Source: Acidimicrobiia bacterium
GTDB lineage: Bacteria > Actinomycetota > Acidimicrobiia > Spongiisociales > ZC4RG35
Assembly: GCA_026002975.1 (NCBI GenBank)
Contig: BPGJ01000002.1
Coordinates: 163,856 to 227,855, forward strand
Reading direction: 5' to 3'
Length of the DNA: 64,000 nt
The position numbers and the translations under genes were made by a program. The notes under the pieces are model-generated. The model did no database searches and was not told the origin of the DNA. It was given only the letters and a program-made list of their open reading frames with translations. Below, piece by piece: positions 48,524 to 60,148 of this stretch (the stretch's first letter is position 1; each line of letters opens with the position of its first letter).

Positions 48524-50203
48524 ATGGCCGTCGAAGCCGTGGCGCCTCTCCGCATCCGCCGGTTCCGAGCCCTGTGGATTGCCTCCGTGTTCTCGAACAT
48601 CGGCTCGTTCCTGCAGTCGGTGGCGGCCGCCTGGCTGATGCTGGAGCTGACCGACTCGCCCACCTGGGTCGGTCTGATGACCGCTTCCACCACCCTGCCG
48701 ATCCTGTTCCTGGCGCTGGCCGCCGGCGCCTTGGCCGACATGCTCGACCGAACCAAGGTGATGCAGGCGGCTCAGCTCCTGATGGGCGCCACCGCGGCGA
48801 CCATGGCGATCCTGACCTGGAAGGGTTGGATGACCCCGGGGCTCCTCCTCGGCTTGGGCCTACTCCTGGGGGTGGGGGTGGCCTTCAACCTCCCGGCTTG
48901 GCAGGCGCTGGTTCCCGATCTGGTTCCGAGAGGGCTGGTTGCTTCGGCGGTGGCCCTCAACTCGGTGGCGTTCAACGTCGCCCGTTCTGTCGGTCCGGCC
49001 CTCGGCGGCCTGATCGTCGCCGCCTCGGGCCCGGACGCGGCTTTCGCCCTCAACGCGGCGAGCTACCTGGGTGTCATCGTGGTGGTGGCTCGCCTGTCCC
49101 AGGTGATGACCTTCCCGGAGCGGGACCCCACCCCGGTATCGGTGGCGATCGGTCTGGGTATCCGGTACGCCCGCTACACCCCGCCGTTCCGACGCCTCCT
49201 CGCCGCGACCGCGTTGTTCGCCCTCACCTCGGCGGTGGTTCAGACCCTGCTCCCCAACCTGACCCGGGACGAGCTCGGCGGCGACGCGTTCCTCCTCGGG
49301 GTGCTGCTGGGGAGTTTCGGTTTGGGTGCGCTGGTCGGGGCGTTGGTTCGACCGTGGCTGGTGGGCAGTTTGGGCTCTCGGTCGGTTCCGGTCACGGTGG
49401 GAGGGGTGGCGGCCGCCGGGATGGGTCTGGGAGTGGCGTCCCAGCCGGTGTTGGCAGCCGCGCTGCTGATGATCGCCGGGGCATGCTGGGTGTTGACGCT
49501 GACCACCTTCAACTCCACCGCCCAACTCATGGCCCCGGAATGGGTGAGGGGCCGGGCCATGAGCCTGTACTCGTTGGCCTTCGTGGGGGTCTTTCCGCTG
49601 GGTTCGATCCTCTCGGGGGTGGTGGCCGAGTTGGTCGGCGTCCGCGGAGCGTACCTCCTGATGTCGGCGGCCGGTGTGGTGTTGGCCGTCGCCATCCCGC
49701 GCTTCCGCCTGCCGACCCCGGCCGACGTGGAAGCACCCGAGTTCAGCCCCGAGTCGCTGCCGGAACATCCCGACACCGAAGGGGGCCCCGTCATGGTGCT
49801 CAACACCTGGCAGGTCCCCTCCTCACGCATGGCCGAATTCCTCGAGCTGATGCGAGAGATTCGGCTGGTGAGGCTCCGGACCGGTGCCTACCGATGGCGC
49901 CTGTATCGGGATTCGGGGGATCCACATCGGCTCACCGAGGTGTTCCTCTGTGTGTCGTGGAACGAGCACCTGGCGATGCATCGCCGGACCGACGACGCAT
50001 CCCGTGACCTGATTCGCCGGGCCAGGAGCCTCGATCGGGACGGTAGGCCGACCAGCGTCCACCTGGTGGCGGTCGACATCGAGGAGCCCGAAGGCTGGGA
50101 ACTCCTGGTGACCGCCCACGAGGAGTACCACCGCTCCGATGGGGCGGTGCCGCTCGAGGAGAGGAGGGAACATGGAGACCGTCAGGCTCGAGAAGTCCGG
50201 TAG
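48524..50203 (+). CDS. MFS transporter (MFS_3/EntS type) with C-terminal extension
   Basis: [44 protein letters not shown]..; C-term antibiotic-monooxygenase-like domain; start at 48524 favoured by TAGACT 8 nt upstream. Confidence 0.88.
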   Translation: MAVEAVAPLRIRRFRALWIASVFSNIGSFLQSVAAAWLMLELTDSPTWVGLMTASTTLPILFLALAAGALADMLDRTKVMQAAQLLMGATAATMAILTWKGWMTPGLLLGLGLLLGVGVAFNLPAWQALVPDLVPRGLVASAVALNSVAFNVARSVGPALGGLIVAASGPDAAFALNAASYLGVIVVVARLSQVMTFPERDPTPVSVAIGLGIRYARYTPPFRRLLAATALFALTSAVVQTLLPNLTRDELGGDAFLLGVLLGSFGLGALVGALVRPWLVGSLGSRSVPVTVGGVAAAGMGLGVASQPVLAAALLMIAGACWVLTLTTFNSTAQLMAPEWVRGRAMSLYSLAFVGVFPLGSILSGVVAELVGVRGAYLLMSAAGVVLAVAIPRFRLPTPADVEAPEFSPESLPEHPDTEGGPVMVLNTWQVPSSRMAEFLELMREIRLVRLRTGAYRWRLYRDSGDPHRLTEVFLCVSWNEHLAMHRRTDDASRDLIRRARSLDRDGRPTSVHLVAVDIEEPEGWELLVTAHEEYHRSDGAVPLEERREHGDRQAREVR

Positions 50204-51017
50204 GGTCGCCACGATCGTCCTCGACCGGCCCGAACGCCTCAACGCGATCGACGAGCGGATGCCGGGCGAGATCGCCGAAGCGGTCGAGGCGGTCGAGGCC
50301 GACGACGAGATCCACGTCGTGGTGGTCACCGGGGCGGGACGGGCCTTCTGCGCCGGATACGACCTCGAGGAGTTCGCAGAGAGACCAGACGCCCCCTACA
50401 GCCAGGCCATGCCCTGGGATCCCACCGTGGACTTCAAGATGATGTGGCGTAACACCGAACGCTTCATGTCGCTGTGGCGTTGCACCAAACCCACCATCGC
50501 CAAGGTGCGGGGCTACGCGGTGGCGGGCGGTTCCGACGTCGCCTTGGCCTGCGACATGGTGGTGATGGCCGAGGACGCAAAGATCGGCTACCCGCCTGCC
50601 CGGGTGTGGGGGTGCCCCACGACCGCCATGTGGGTGTTCCGGGTTGGAGCCGAACAGGCCAAGCGTCTGCTGTTCACCGGCGACCTGATAGACGGCCGGG
50701 AGGCCAAGCGGATCGGCCTGGTGTTGGACGCCGTTCCGGAGGCGGAGCTGGACGGGGCGGTCGACGCGCTGGCCGAACGGATAGCGGGAGTACCCAGAAA
50801 CCAGTTGATGATGCACAAGATGATGATCAACCACGCCGTCGAGCAGATGGGGCTGACGTCCACCCAGATGCTCGCCACCTGGTTCGACGGGATAGCCCGT
50901 CACACCCCCGAGGGGATCTGGTTCAAACGCCGAGCCGAACAGGTGGGTTTCGCCCAAGCGGTGAGGGAGCGAGACTCGGGCCGGCCGATCGGTCGGGTGT
51001 CACCCCAGGATGGCTAG
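50172..51017 (+). CDS. Enoyl-CoA hydratase/isomerase family protein
   Basis: [41 protein letters not shown]. Confidence 0.93.
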   Translation: METVRLEKSGRVATIVLDRPERLNAIDERMPGEIAEAVEAVEADDEIHVVVVTGAGRAFCAGYDLEEFAERPDAPYSQAMPWDPTVDFKMMWRNTERFMSLWRCTKPTIAKVRGYAVAGGSDVALACDMVVMAEDAKIGYPPARVWGCPTTAMWVFRVGAEQAKRLLFTGDLIDGREAKRIGLVLDAVPEAELDGAVDALAERIAGVPRNQLMMHKMMINHAVEQMGLTSTQMLATWFDGIARHTPEGIWFKRRAEQVGFAQAVRERDSGRPIGRVSPQDG

Positions 51018-54000
51018 GGCGCCGGCCAGGGCGTAGCGGAGCCAATCGGGCCGGTTGTCGAGCTCGTAGGAGACCTCGTACAGCGCCTTGTCGAGCAGGA
51101 AGGCGTCCAACAGCCCCCGGAAGAGGGCGGGGTCGTCGGGGACCAGCCCGGGATGTTGCGACACCACCTCCTGGTAGGCGCCGAGGAACAGCGACGACGC
51201 GTACAGGTACCAGATCTCGGCCCAGGGGCCCAGCTCCTCGACGGCGGCCTCCTCCAGGTCTCCCCGCTCGACTTGGCGGTGGAGCGACGCATAGGCGGCG
51301 TAGTGGAACGACCTGACCATGCCGGCCACGTCCCGCAGGGGCGAGCGTTTGAGGCGTCGTTCGGAGAGGGGCCGGGCGGGTTCCCCTTCGAAGTCGATGA
51401 TCGAGAAATCCCGACCGGTGAACAGGACCTGTCCCAGGTGATAGTCGCCGTGGATGCGGATCCGGAGGGCCTCCACCGGGTTGTCCACCACCCATCGGAG
51501 GCGGTCCAACACGGCGCTCTCGGATTCCACCAGCCTGACGGCGAGGTCGGCTTCGGGAGAATCGAGGCGGGCGCGTCGCAGCCGGCTGATCACCTGGCGG
51601 GCGTTGCTCCGCATCGACTGGTACAGGGACCGCCGGTAGAGGGCGGTCATCCGCTCCGGCGCGAAGTCGGCCATGTCGGGGTCGGCTCCCCCCAACGCCA
51701 GGTGGAGACGGGCGGTCCGGTCGCCGAGGAGCCGGAACTCGTCGAGTTCTGCTCCCGTCACCTCCCGGATGCCTGCCGGAACGTGATCGGGGTCGAAGTC
51801 GAGCGGGTGGGAGACCATCCGGGGTGGTCGGCGGTCGGGAAGGGTGAGGACCCTCTCGTAGTAACGACCCAGGACGTCGAGGGCATGCTCCCAGGCGTCC
51901 CCCTGGTTGGGGACGTACTCCTGGAGGAAACCGACGTTCAGGGTCTCGCCACTCCGTCTCAGCTCCACGACTCCCCGGGCTGCCGGGGTGTGGGGGAACC
52001 CGACCTGGGTGAGGTACCGGCCCAGCTCCACGTCGGGGTTGGGACCTGCCTCCACTCGACGGTAGAGCTTGAGGACCAGCCTCTCCCCGTAGACGAACGA
52101 AGTGTTGGACTGCTCAGCCGCCAGCACCCGGGTGTCCTCCGCGTCACCCAGGTTGGGGAACCGGCCGATCCTCACTCCGGCCAGTTCGGCTCCATCCGAT
52201 CGGAACCGGCGCCGGCGCGCCACCACCTCGAGCAACACCCGGCGGAACCCGTCGTCGTAGGAGGCGTCGAACACCTCCCAGACCGACTCGCCATCCCGGA
52301 GGCGAACCACCACGTCGGGGCTGGCCTCGGGCTCGGCGGAACGGATCCCGACGGGTAGGACGTACCGGTCGGAGGGCCCTTCCAGGTAGTCGACCCTCAA
52401 CACGGTCAAGGCCCAGCGCGGCCCCATCCGGAACCCCTCTTCGAGGTCGACACCCTGGACGACCCGCCCTTTGCCGCCGAACCAGCGGCGGGTGGGCAGA
52501 TAGCCGGGGAGTCGAGCGTTCAAGACCCCGACCTTCTCCCCCAGTATGGCCTCGAGCGGGTCGCCGGCCACGTCCACTGTGGGCGGACCGTCGGAGACCT
52601 CGACCCGTTCGGGACCGGCGGGGAGCAGGAACCAGTAGAAGGAGTGGGGACCCAACGTCAGGAAATAGGGAAGCTCCCCGATGCGGGGGAACGGGGTCCG
52701 CCCGAACACCTCGATCGGGGTCACCCCTTCGAAACGTGACAGGTCGAGTTCGACCGCCTGGACGAACCGGGAGAGGTTGGCCACCACCAACACCGAGTCC
52801 TGCCCGTCGGTCCGGAGGTAGGCCAAGACCTTGGGGTTGTCGGGGTGGAGGAAGGTGATCCGGCCGGTCGCCAACACGGGGAGCCGTTTCCGCTGGGCGA
52901 TCAGCCGGCGCATCCACCAGTAGAGGGAGTGGGGGTTCGCCACCTGGGTCTCGACGTTGACGGCTTCGTAGTGGTATTCGGGGTCGACGATCACCGGCAG
53001 GTAGAGGCGCTGTGGGTTGGCCCTCGAGAATCCGGCGTTGCGGTCGCCGGACCACTGCATCGGGGTCCGCACCCCGTTGCGGTCGCCCAGGTAGATGTTG
53101 TCTCCCATACCGATCTCGTCGCCGTAGTACACGACCGGCGTGCCGGGTAGGGAGAACAGCAAGGCGTTGAGGAGTTCGATCTCTCGACGGTTGTTCCCGA
53201 GGAGGGGAGCCAGACGGCGTCGGATCCCCAGGTTGAGGCGGGCCTGCGGGTCTCCGGCGTAGACCCGGTACATGTAGTCACGCTCCTCGTCGGTGACCAT
53301 CTCCAGGGTGAGCTCGTCGTGGTTGCGCAGGAAGAGGGCCCACTGGCAGCCGTCGGGGATTTCGGGTGTCTGGTCGAGGATGTCTATGACCGGGAAGCGG
53401 TTCTCCATCCTGACCGCCATGAACAGTCGAGGCATGAGCGGGAAGTGGAAAGCCATGTGGCATTCGTCCCCCTCACCGAAATAGGCCACCGCATCCTCAG
53501 GCCACTGGTTGGCCTCGGCGAGCAGCATCCGGTCTTCGTAGCGTTGGTCGACGTGGGCTCGCAGCTTCTTGAGGAACTGGTGGGTCTCAGGCAGGTTCTC
53601 GCACATGGTGCCTTCGCGTTCGTACAGGTAGGGAACGGCGTCGAGCCTGAGCCCGTCGACTCCCATGTCGAGCCAATAGTCGAGAGTGTCGAACACCGCC
53701 TTGTGGACCCGGGGATTGTCGAAGTTGAGGTCGGGCTGGTGGGAGAAGAACCGATGCCAGTAGTAGGCCCCGGCCACCGGGTCCCAAGCCCAGTTGGAGG
53801 TCTCGGTGTCGCTGAAGATGATGCGTGCGTCCCGGTACCGGTCGGGGGTGTCCGACCACACGTAGAAGTCACGCCACACGGATCCCGGCGGTGAGCGGCG
53901 GGCCCGTTGGAACCAGGGATGCTGGTCGGAGGTGTGGTTGATCACCAGCTCGGTGATCACCTTCAGGTTGCGGCGGTGGGCCTCCCGGAGGAAGCGGCGG

Positions 54001-54239
54001 AAGTCTCTCAGGGTTCCATAGGCGGGGTGCACCGACCGGTAGTCGGCGATGTCGTAGCCGTCGTCGAGGAGAGGCGAGGGATAGAAGGGCAGCAGCCACA
54101 CGGCGGTGACCCCCAGGTCCTGCAGATAGTCGAGTTTGGAGGTCAGCCCCCGGAAGTCGCCCACGCCGTCCCCATCCGAGTCGTAGTAGGCACGGACGTG
54201 GACCTCGTAGATGACGCCTTCTTGATACCAGCGGGCCAC
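51000..54239 (-). CDS. treS: Trehalose synthase-maltokinase fusion
   Basis: TreS domain ([48 protein letters not shown]) plus kinase domain ([50 protein letters not shown]). Confidence 0.95.
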   Translation of the reverse strand: MARWYQEGVIYEVHVRAYYDSDGDGVGDFRGLTSKLDYLQDLGVTAVWLLPFYPSPLLDDGYDIADYRSVHPAYGTLRDFRRFLREAHRRNLKVITELVINHTSDQHPWFQRARRSPPGSVWRDFYVWSDTPDRYRDARIIFSDTETSNWAWDPVAGAYYWHRFFSHQPDLNFDNPRVHKAVFDTLDYWLDMGVDGLRLDAVPYLYEREGTMCENLPETHQFLKKLRAHVDQRYEDRMLLAEANQWPEDAVAYFGEGDECHMAFHFPLMPRLFMAVRMENRFPVIDILDQTPEIPDGCQWALFLRNHDELTLEMVTDEERDYMYRVYAGDPQARLNLGIRRRLAPLLGNNRREIELLNALLFSLPGTPVVYYGDEIGMGDNIYLGDRNGVRTPMQWSGDRNAGFSRANPQRLYLPVIVDPEYHYEAVNVETQVANPHSLYWWMRRLIAQRKRLPVLATGRITFLHPDNPKVLAYLRTDGQDSVLVVANLSRFVQAVELDLSRFEGVTPIEVFGRTPFPRIGELPYFLTLGPHSFYWFLLPAGPERVEVSDGPPTVDVAGDPLEAILGEKVGVLNARLPGYLPTRRWFGGKGRVVQGVDLEEGFRMGPRWALTVLRVDYLEGPSDRYVLPVGIRSAEPEASPDVVVRLRDGESVWEVFDASYDDGFRRVLLEVVARRRRFRSDGAELAGVRIGRFPNLGDAEDTRVLAAEQSNTSFVYGERLVLKLYRRVEAGPNPDVELGRYLTQVGFPHTPAARGVVELRRSGETLNVGFLQEYVPNQGDAWEHALDVLGRYYERVLTLPDRRPPRMVSHPLDFDPDHVPAGIREVTGAELDEFRLLGDRTARLHLALGGADPDMADFAPERMTALYRRSLYQSMRSNARQVISRLRRARLDSPEADLAVRLVESESAVLDRLRWVVDNPVEALRIRIHGDYHLGQVLFTGRDFSIIDFEGEPARPLSERRLKRSPLRDVAGMVRSFHYAAYASLHRQVERGDLEEAAVEELGPWAEIWYLYASSLFLGAYQEVVSQHPGLVPDDPALFRGLLDAFLLDKALYEVSYELDNRPDWLRYALAGALAILG

Positions 54240-54272
54240 GGCCCCTCATGAAAGCAGCCGCGGTCCCGCCGC

Positions 54273-56253
54273 TCAGGCGAAGTAGTCGAAGTCCTCCTCG
54301 GTCCTGGTGCGGGGAGCCACCTCGAAGACGTGGGCCGGGAGGTCGGGGTCCAGTTTCACGAAGTTGTGTGGACCGTTCCACAGATAGTGGTTGTCGGTGA
54401 GCAGGTCGTGCACCAGGAACGGGTGGTCGGTGGACGCTCCCAAGGCCCCCAGATCGAGGCCCGTCCAGCCCGATTGGGTGTGGTTGGGGTCCAGGTTGAC
54501 CACACAGAGGACCGTGTCTCCTTCCCAGCGCTTGGAGTAGCACAGCAGCGTCTCGTTGTCGGTGGAGTGGAACACCAGGTTGCGGTTCCGCTGCAGAGCC
54601 GGGTGGTCCCGCCTGATCCGGTTGATCCGCCCGATCAGCGGGGCCAGCGAATCCGGCCGGTCCAGGTCCCAGGTTCGGATCTGGTATTTCTCCGAGTCGA
54701 GGTATTCCTCGGATCCGGGCTCCCGCGGGGTGTTCTCCATCAGCTCGAAGGCGGGCCCGTAGATCCCGTAGCTGGCCGACAGGGTGGCAGCCAGGACCAG
54801 CCGGGCGATGAAGGCGGGACGGCCACCGGTCTGCAGGTAGGCGGTCAGGATGTCGGGGGTGTTGGGCCAGAAGTTGGGCCGGAAGAAGTCGGCCACCGGC
54901 GGGTTGGTGAGCTCGGTCAGGTACTCCCTCAGCTCCCAGGAGGTGTTGCGCCATGCGAAATAGGTGTACGACTGGGTGAACCCCAGCTTGGCCAGCCGGT
55001 ACATCACCTTCGGCCGGGTGAACGCCTCGGAGAGGAGGATCAGGTCGGGGTGTTCCTTCTTCAGCTCGGCGACGCACCACTCCCAGAACGGGAACGACTT
55101 GGTGTGGGGGTTGTCGACCCGGAAGATGCGGATCCCCTCCGAGATCCAATGATCGAACACCCCCTTGAGGGCGGTCCACAGCCCCTCGGGGTCGGAGGTC
55201 TCGAAGTCGAGGGGGTAGATGTCTTCGTACTTCTTGGGGGGATTCTCGGCGAATTGGATCGACCCGTCGGGTCGGCGGCGGAACCACTCGGGGTGTTCCC
55301 GCACCCAGGGATGATCGGGTGAACACTGGAAGGCGATGTCCAGGGCCAGTTCGATGCCGAGGGAAGCTGCCCGATCCCTCAACCGTCCTGAAGTCGTCGA
55401 TGGTTCCCAGCTCGGGGTGGATGGCGGTGTGGCCGCCTTCCTCCGAGCCGATCGCCCACGGCACGCCCGGGTCTTCGGGTCCGGCCACGAGCGCGTTGTT
55501 GGCGCCCTTGCGGTTGGTGCGACCGATCGGATGGATGGGCGGCAGGTACAGCACGTCGAATCCCATCTCGGCGACGTACTCGAGTCGGTCGGCCACGTCC
55601 CTCAGGGTGCCGTGACGACCGGGCGGTCCCCACGAACGGGGGAACAGCTCGTACCAGGTGGAGAAACGGGCCTTGGGACGATCGACCCACACCGAGAGGG
55701 ACGGTTCGAGCCGGGTGGCCCGGCTGCGGTCGGGGTAGGCCCGGGCGGTGGATGCTAGGGCAGGATGGAGCGCCACCGCCAACCTCTCCGAGAGGGGTTT
55801 TCCACGATCGACCAAAGCCTGGGCGTAGCCGTGGAGAGCTGCCCGGTCGTCCTTCGAGGCCCTGGCCGCGGCCTGAGCCAGGATGTCGGCTCCGATCGCC
55901 AGATCGACCTCGTCGACCGCGCCGGCGTCGGCTTTCTTCTCCAGACCCGCACGCCAGGTGTCGAAATGGTCTACCCAACCCTCCACCGTGTAGTACCAGA
56001 CACCGACCGAGTCGACTGCAAAGGAACCACGCCAACGGTCGTTGCCGATCGGCTGGAGGGCGACCTCCTGCCAGTCGTCGTTCCCGCACCGGTAGAGGAG
56101 CACAGCCCTGAGCGCGTCGTGCCCGTCGGCAAACACGTCGGCTTCCACGACCACTTCGTCGCCCACCACCCTCTTGATCGGGAAGCGGCCGTCGTCCACT
56201 CGGGGCGTCACGTCTTCGATCACGACCCGGCGGGTGGTTGCGAACTTCTCCAC
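54273..56253 (-). pseudogene. glgE: Alpha-1,4-glucan:maltose-1-phosphate maltosyltransferase, frame disrupted near 55386
   Basis: N-term (..WYELFPRSWGPPGRHGTLRDVADRLEYVAEMGFDVLYLPPIHPIGRTNRKG..TIDDFR) and C-term ([34 protein letters not shown]..) in different frames; deleting one base gives ..[34 protein letters not shown]. Confidence 0.88.
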
Positions 56254-56329
56254 GTCGCGGACCCTAGCGCGAGCCGCGCCCACCGAACCAGAACGACGGG
56301 ACGTGACCCGGCCGACTATGTTGCTCTCG

Positions 56330-57509
56330 ATGCACATCGGGCCGAGTGTCGTGGGCCGCTACCCGTATTCGACCCCGGCGGGGCCGGTGGAGGTGTTGTT
56401 CAGCGACCGGGGTGTGTGCGGGGTGGTGCCCGCCGGTTCCGTCGACGGTCCCCCGCTTCGGGTACCTCCTTGGGACGCGGCCATCGCCGAGGCGTTGAAC
56501 CGGGGACGGCCCGGCCGACTCCCCTTGGACCTCGACGTCACCCCATTCCAGAGGAGGGTGCTCGAGGTGACCGCCACCATCCCTCGGGGCGAGGTCCGGA
56601 CCTACCGGTGGGTGGCCGAGAGGGTCGGGAACCCGCGGGCTACGCGGGCGGTGGGCAACGCTCTGGCGGCCAACCCGGTGCCGCTGATCGTGCCCTGCCA
56701 TCGGGTGGTGCGTTCCGACGGACACATCGGGCACTATTCGATGGGCGGGACGGAAGTGAAGGTGGCCCTGCTCGACCAGGAAGGCGCCGACCCGAAGCTG
56801 TGTCCGACCCGAGCCGAGGCCGAGCTGCTGACACGGGTGAACCGGGCCGCCTTCCTGCGGGGGATGCGGGACATGCTCCCCCTCTTCCTGCCCGCGGTTC
56901 CCTTCGGACTGGTGGTGGGACTGGCCGTGGCCGAGACCCAGGTTCCCGACTGGGCCGGGTGGCTGAGCGGAATGCTCATGTTCGGCGGCGCCGCCCAACT
57001 CGCCGCGATATCCCTGCTGGGGGCGGGAGCCCCCGCCTTGAACGCCCTGCTGGCCGCCACGGTGGTGAATGCCCGGCACCTGATGTATTCGGCGGCCATG
57101 GTGCCCCATTTCCGCAGCCAACCCACCTGGTTCCGCCGGTTGGGCCCCTACCTGTTGATCGACCAGATCTTCGCCTTGACGTCGCTCCGTCACTCCGATC
57201 CCGGACGAATGGAGGTCGTATTACCTGGGTGCCGGTGTTCTCGCCTGGTCGCTGTGGCAGGTGGTGTTGGCGGTCGGAGTCCTGGCCGGCGCCGCGGTGC
57301 CCGAGGGACTCGACATCGAGTTCGCGGTGCCTCTCCTCTTCATCGGACTGTTCGGGCCCAGGCTCACCGACCGCCCCACCGTCCTCGCCGCGGCGGCGGG
57401 CGCTGCGACCACCCTGCTGCTGGCGGAGTTGCCCAACCGGGCCGGCATGCTGGTCGGAGGAGCGGTCGGAACCCTGGCCGGGACCCTGGCCCACAGGAGC
57501 AGAACGTGA
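56330..57509 (+). pseudogene. Methylated-DNA--protein-cysteine methyltransferase (Ogt) reading in frame into AzlC; AzlC part disrupted near 57208-57209
   Basis: Ogt active site VPLIVPCHRVVRSDGHIGHYSMGG; AzlC MRDMLPLFLPAVPFGLVVGLAVAET..GGAAQLAAISLLGAGAPALNALLAATVVNARHLMYSAAM; rest of AzlC (SYYLGAGVLAWSLWQVVLAVGVLAGAAVPEGLDIEFAVPLLFIGLF) in another frame; deleting one A restores ..SDPGRWRSYYLGAG. Confidence 0.8.
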
Positions 57510-57817
57510 CCGCCTTGGCGGTGTTCGCGGCGGCCGGGGTCCTCACCTACCTGGCCAGGGCGGTGTTCATACTGACCGTGGGCTCCAGGCCCCTCCCCGA
57601 CCTGGTGGAGGTCGGGCTCGGCTACGTGGGGCCCGCCGTGTTGGCGGCGCTCACCGCTTCGCTCCTCGCCGGCGACGGGGTGGATGCGTTCCTCACCTCA
57701 CCCGACGAGCTCGCCGCGGTGACCGTGGGCCTCGTACTGGCGTTGCGCCGGAGCAACGTCCTGGTGGTGCTGGCGGGGGGTATGGCGACCCTGTGGCTGG
57801 TCGGCTGGCTGCTGTGA
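57506..57817 (+). CDS. AzlD family branched-chain amino acid export subunit
   Basis: GVLTYLARAVFILTVGSRPLPDLVEVGLGYVGPAVLAAL; GTGA overlap with azlC. Confidence 0.88.
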   Translation: MTALAVFAAAGVLTYLARAVFILTVGSRPLPDLVEVGLGYVGPAVLAALTASLLAGDGVDAFLTSPDELAAVTVGLVLALRRSNVLVVLAGGMATLWLVGWLL

Positions 57818-57825
57818 GAACGGCC

Positions 57826-58479
57826 TCAGGAGAACTTCGTCGTCGGGCGCTCCAATGGTTCCTCGTCGACGTAGATGTCGACCTTCTCGTTGTAGAAGGC
57901 CACCCTCCCGGCGATCTTCTGGCACTCGGGGAGCGGCGTGTCGTAGCCCCAGACGACGTCGGGATAGGTGCGTCCCCCCACCGTCACCGACCAGTAGCGG
58001 GCGAAACCCTTGTAGGGGCAGCCGGTGGTGGTGTCGGTGGGGGTCAGCAGCTCCATGCGGACGTCGGTCTTGGGGATGTAGTAGCGAACCGGGAGACCGG
58101 TTTCGAAGAGGAACATGGCGTTGGTGGTGTCGGCGACGGTGACCCCGTCCACCTCCACCCTGACCCGACGGCTCGACGAGAGGATGTCGATCCTCTTGTA
58201 GGGATCCCGAGGATGGACGAACACCTCCTCGTCCTCTTCGAACCAGTGGTCCATGGCGTCCCAGACGAAGGCCACCGCGTCGGGCGGGTAGCCCGGAGCG
58301 AGCATCCGGTAGGCTCCGGCCTCCACCCGGTCCCCCCCGGCTTCCACCGCGTATTCGATCTTGCCGTCCCGGCGACCGGTTTCGATCAGGGCTCCGGGGG
58401 TGACGTCGGGATCGGGAAAGTAGTAGGTGGGGTAGTAGGGCCATTCCCAGACCAGCAGAGGGTCGTCTGCTGTCGGCAA
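57826..58479 (-). CDS. DUF427 domain protein (two repeats)
   Basis: RVRVEVDGVTVADTTNAMFLFETGLPVRYYIPKTDVRMELLTPTDTTTGCPYKGFARYWSV. Confidence 0.88.
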   Translation of the reverse strand: MPTADDPLLVWEWPYYPTYYFPDPDVTPGALIETGRRDGKIEYAVEAGGDRVEAGAYRMLAPGYPPDAVAFVWDAMDHWFEEDEEVFVHPRDPYKRIDILSSSRRVRVEVDGVTVADTTNAMFLFETGLPVRYYIPKTDVRMELLTPTDTTTGCPYKGFARYWSVTVGGRTYPDVVWGYDTPLPECQKIAGRVAFYNEKVDIYVDEEPLERPTTKFS

Positions 58480-58545
58480 CCACCCTCCCCGAAGACATCA
58501 CACGTACTCTTTTGGCCGATTCCTCGACCCTGGGGGTCTCCTCCG

Positions 58546-60111
58546 ATGCCATGGCACCTCCCGACTGGGCCTCGAAACACTCAACCTGCCGAGCCCGGTC
58601 CGGATTCCCCCGCCGCCCGATACCTCAGGGGACTCCTGTCCCTGCTCCTGGCGGCGGCCGCCTTTGGAGGCTGCACCGCCGAGTTGGATCCGCCACCGCC
58701 CCGATCCGCTCCTCCCGGGGTCGAACCGCCACCGACTGCACCGGCTCCTCCCGCCGTCGCCCCGAGCTCGGCGTCGGATCCCTCCACCTGTCTCACCGGC
58801 AACCCACCCGTCGTCGACGGACCCTCCCTCTCGGTCCAGATCTCCCGAACGCTGTTCGAATGCGCCCCGACCGTGGTGGTGGCCGAACCCACCCCTGCCG
58901 CGGCCTGGACCGGCGCCCTCGAGGCGATCGCGGTGCGCGGCCCCCTGCTGGTGGCCGACGACCCGGATCTCGTCGCCGCCGAGCTGGAGCGGCTGCGCCC
59001 CGCCAGGGTGGTGGTCGTTGGGTCGCCGCCTCGGGATGTGCGTTTCGAATCCGAGCTGGTCGTGGTGCCTCCCCGCGCGGTCGAGCCACCCCGAGCCGTC
59101 CTGGGATCCGCCGGTGAACCATTGTGGATGGTCGCCGCCGATCCAGACCCGCAACACGCCGCGGCGTGGGCGGTCACCTGGACCGGCCACTCCTACGTGG
59201 AGGTGGAAGATCCCGGCCGGATTCCCGGGCAGTGGCTCCGGCTCCTCCAGGCCGCCGAGCCGGTGGTCCCGCTCGGATTCGACGCCACCGACCTGTGGTG
59301 GCTCGAGGCCATTCGGGCAGGCAACCAGCTGCCGGGGGGAGGCGTCTGGCTGTTTCCCGGGCGGCGGCTGGTCGCCTTCTACGGATCACCCGACACCCCT
59401 TCGCTGGGGGTGCTGGGTGAACAGGGGCCGGCCGAAACCCTTCGGCGAATGCAGCCGCTCCTCGAGGCTTACACCGCCGACGGATCCCAGGTACTCCCCA
59501 CTTTCGAGATCATCGCCACCGTCGCCTCCGCCCGGCCCACCGCCGATGGCGACTACTCGGCCGAGGTGGACCTCGACACGCTCCGACCCTGGGTGGACGA
59601 GGCGGCCCGGGTGGGGGCGTACGTGGTGTTGGATCTGCAACCGGGCAGGGCCCCCTTCCTCGAACAGGCTCGCCGGTATGAGGAGCTCTTGTCCATGCCC
59701 CACGTCGGGCTGGCCCTCGACCCCGAGTGGCGACTCGGACCGGGCGAGGTGCATCTCCGCCGGGTGGGGTCGGTCGACGCAGAGGAGGTAAACGGGGTGG
59801 CCGAATGGCTGGCCGGTCTGGTCAGGGCACACCGCCTCCCCCAGAAGCTCCTGGTCGTCCACCAGTTCAAGGAATCCATGATCCGCGACCGGGACCGACT
59901 GGAGATCCCTCCCGAACTGGCCCTGGTCATCCAGATGGACGGACAGGGTCCACTGGGGAGCAAGTACGCCACGTGGCGAAACATCACCGGCGGCCGGGAC
60001 CCGAGCTGGTGGTGGGGATGGAAGAACTTCCTCGACGAGGACCGCCCGGTCGCCTCACCCGACCAGGTCATGGAACTCGACCCTACACCCGTCTTCGTCT
60101 CCTATCAGTGA
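58546..60111 (+). CDS. Putative lipoprotein with Pro-rich linker and (beta/alpha)-barrel-like C-terminal domain
   Basis: Lipobox LLAAAAFGGC; PPPPRSAPPGVEPPPTAPAPPAV linker; C-term FEIIATVASAR..VVLDLQPGR..LALDPEWRL..LLVVHQFKESMI..LVIQMDGQG. Confidence 0.7.
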   Translation: MPWHLPTGPRNTQPAEPGPDSPAARYLRGLLSLLLAAAAFGGCTAELDPPPPRSAPPGVEPPPTAPAPPAVAPSSASDPSTCLTGNPPVVDGPSLSVQISRTLFECAPTVVVAEPTPAAAWTGALEAIAVRGPLLVADDPDLVAAELERLRPARVVVVGSPPRDVRFESELVVVPPRAVEPPRAVLGSAGEPLWMVAADPDPQHAAAWAVTWTGHSYVEVEDPGRIPGQWLRLLQAAEPVVPLGFDATDLWWLEAIRAGNQLPGGGVWLFPGRRLVAFYGSPDTPSLGVLGEQGPAETLRRMQPLLEAYTADGSQVLPTFEIIATVASARPTADGDYSAEVDLDTLRPWVDEAARVGAYVVLDLQPGRAPFLEQARRYEELLSMPHVGLALDPEWRLGPGEVHLRRVGSVDAEEVNGVAEWLAGLVRAHRLPQKLLVVHQFKESMIRDRDRLEIPPELALVIQMDGQGPLGSKYATWRNITGGRDPSWWWGWKNFLDEDRPVASPDQVMELDPTPVFVSYQ

Positions 60112-60148
60112 CGGTGCTGTCGGCGACTGCGGCTTATTCTCCGTCCCG

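Noticed and set aside
55765-58545. First ~925 codons of the 1448-aa ORF 55765-60111
   Set aside because: Open frame antisense to glgE and DUF427 and overlapping ogt/azlC; composition is Gly/Arg/Pro-rich without family motifs. Only the part from ATG 58546 looks like a real gene.
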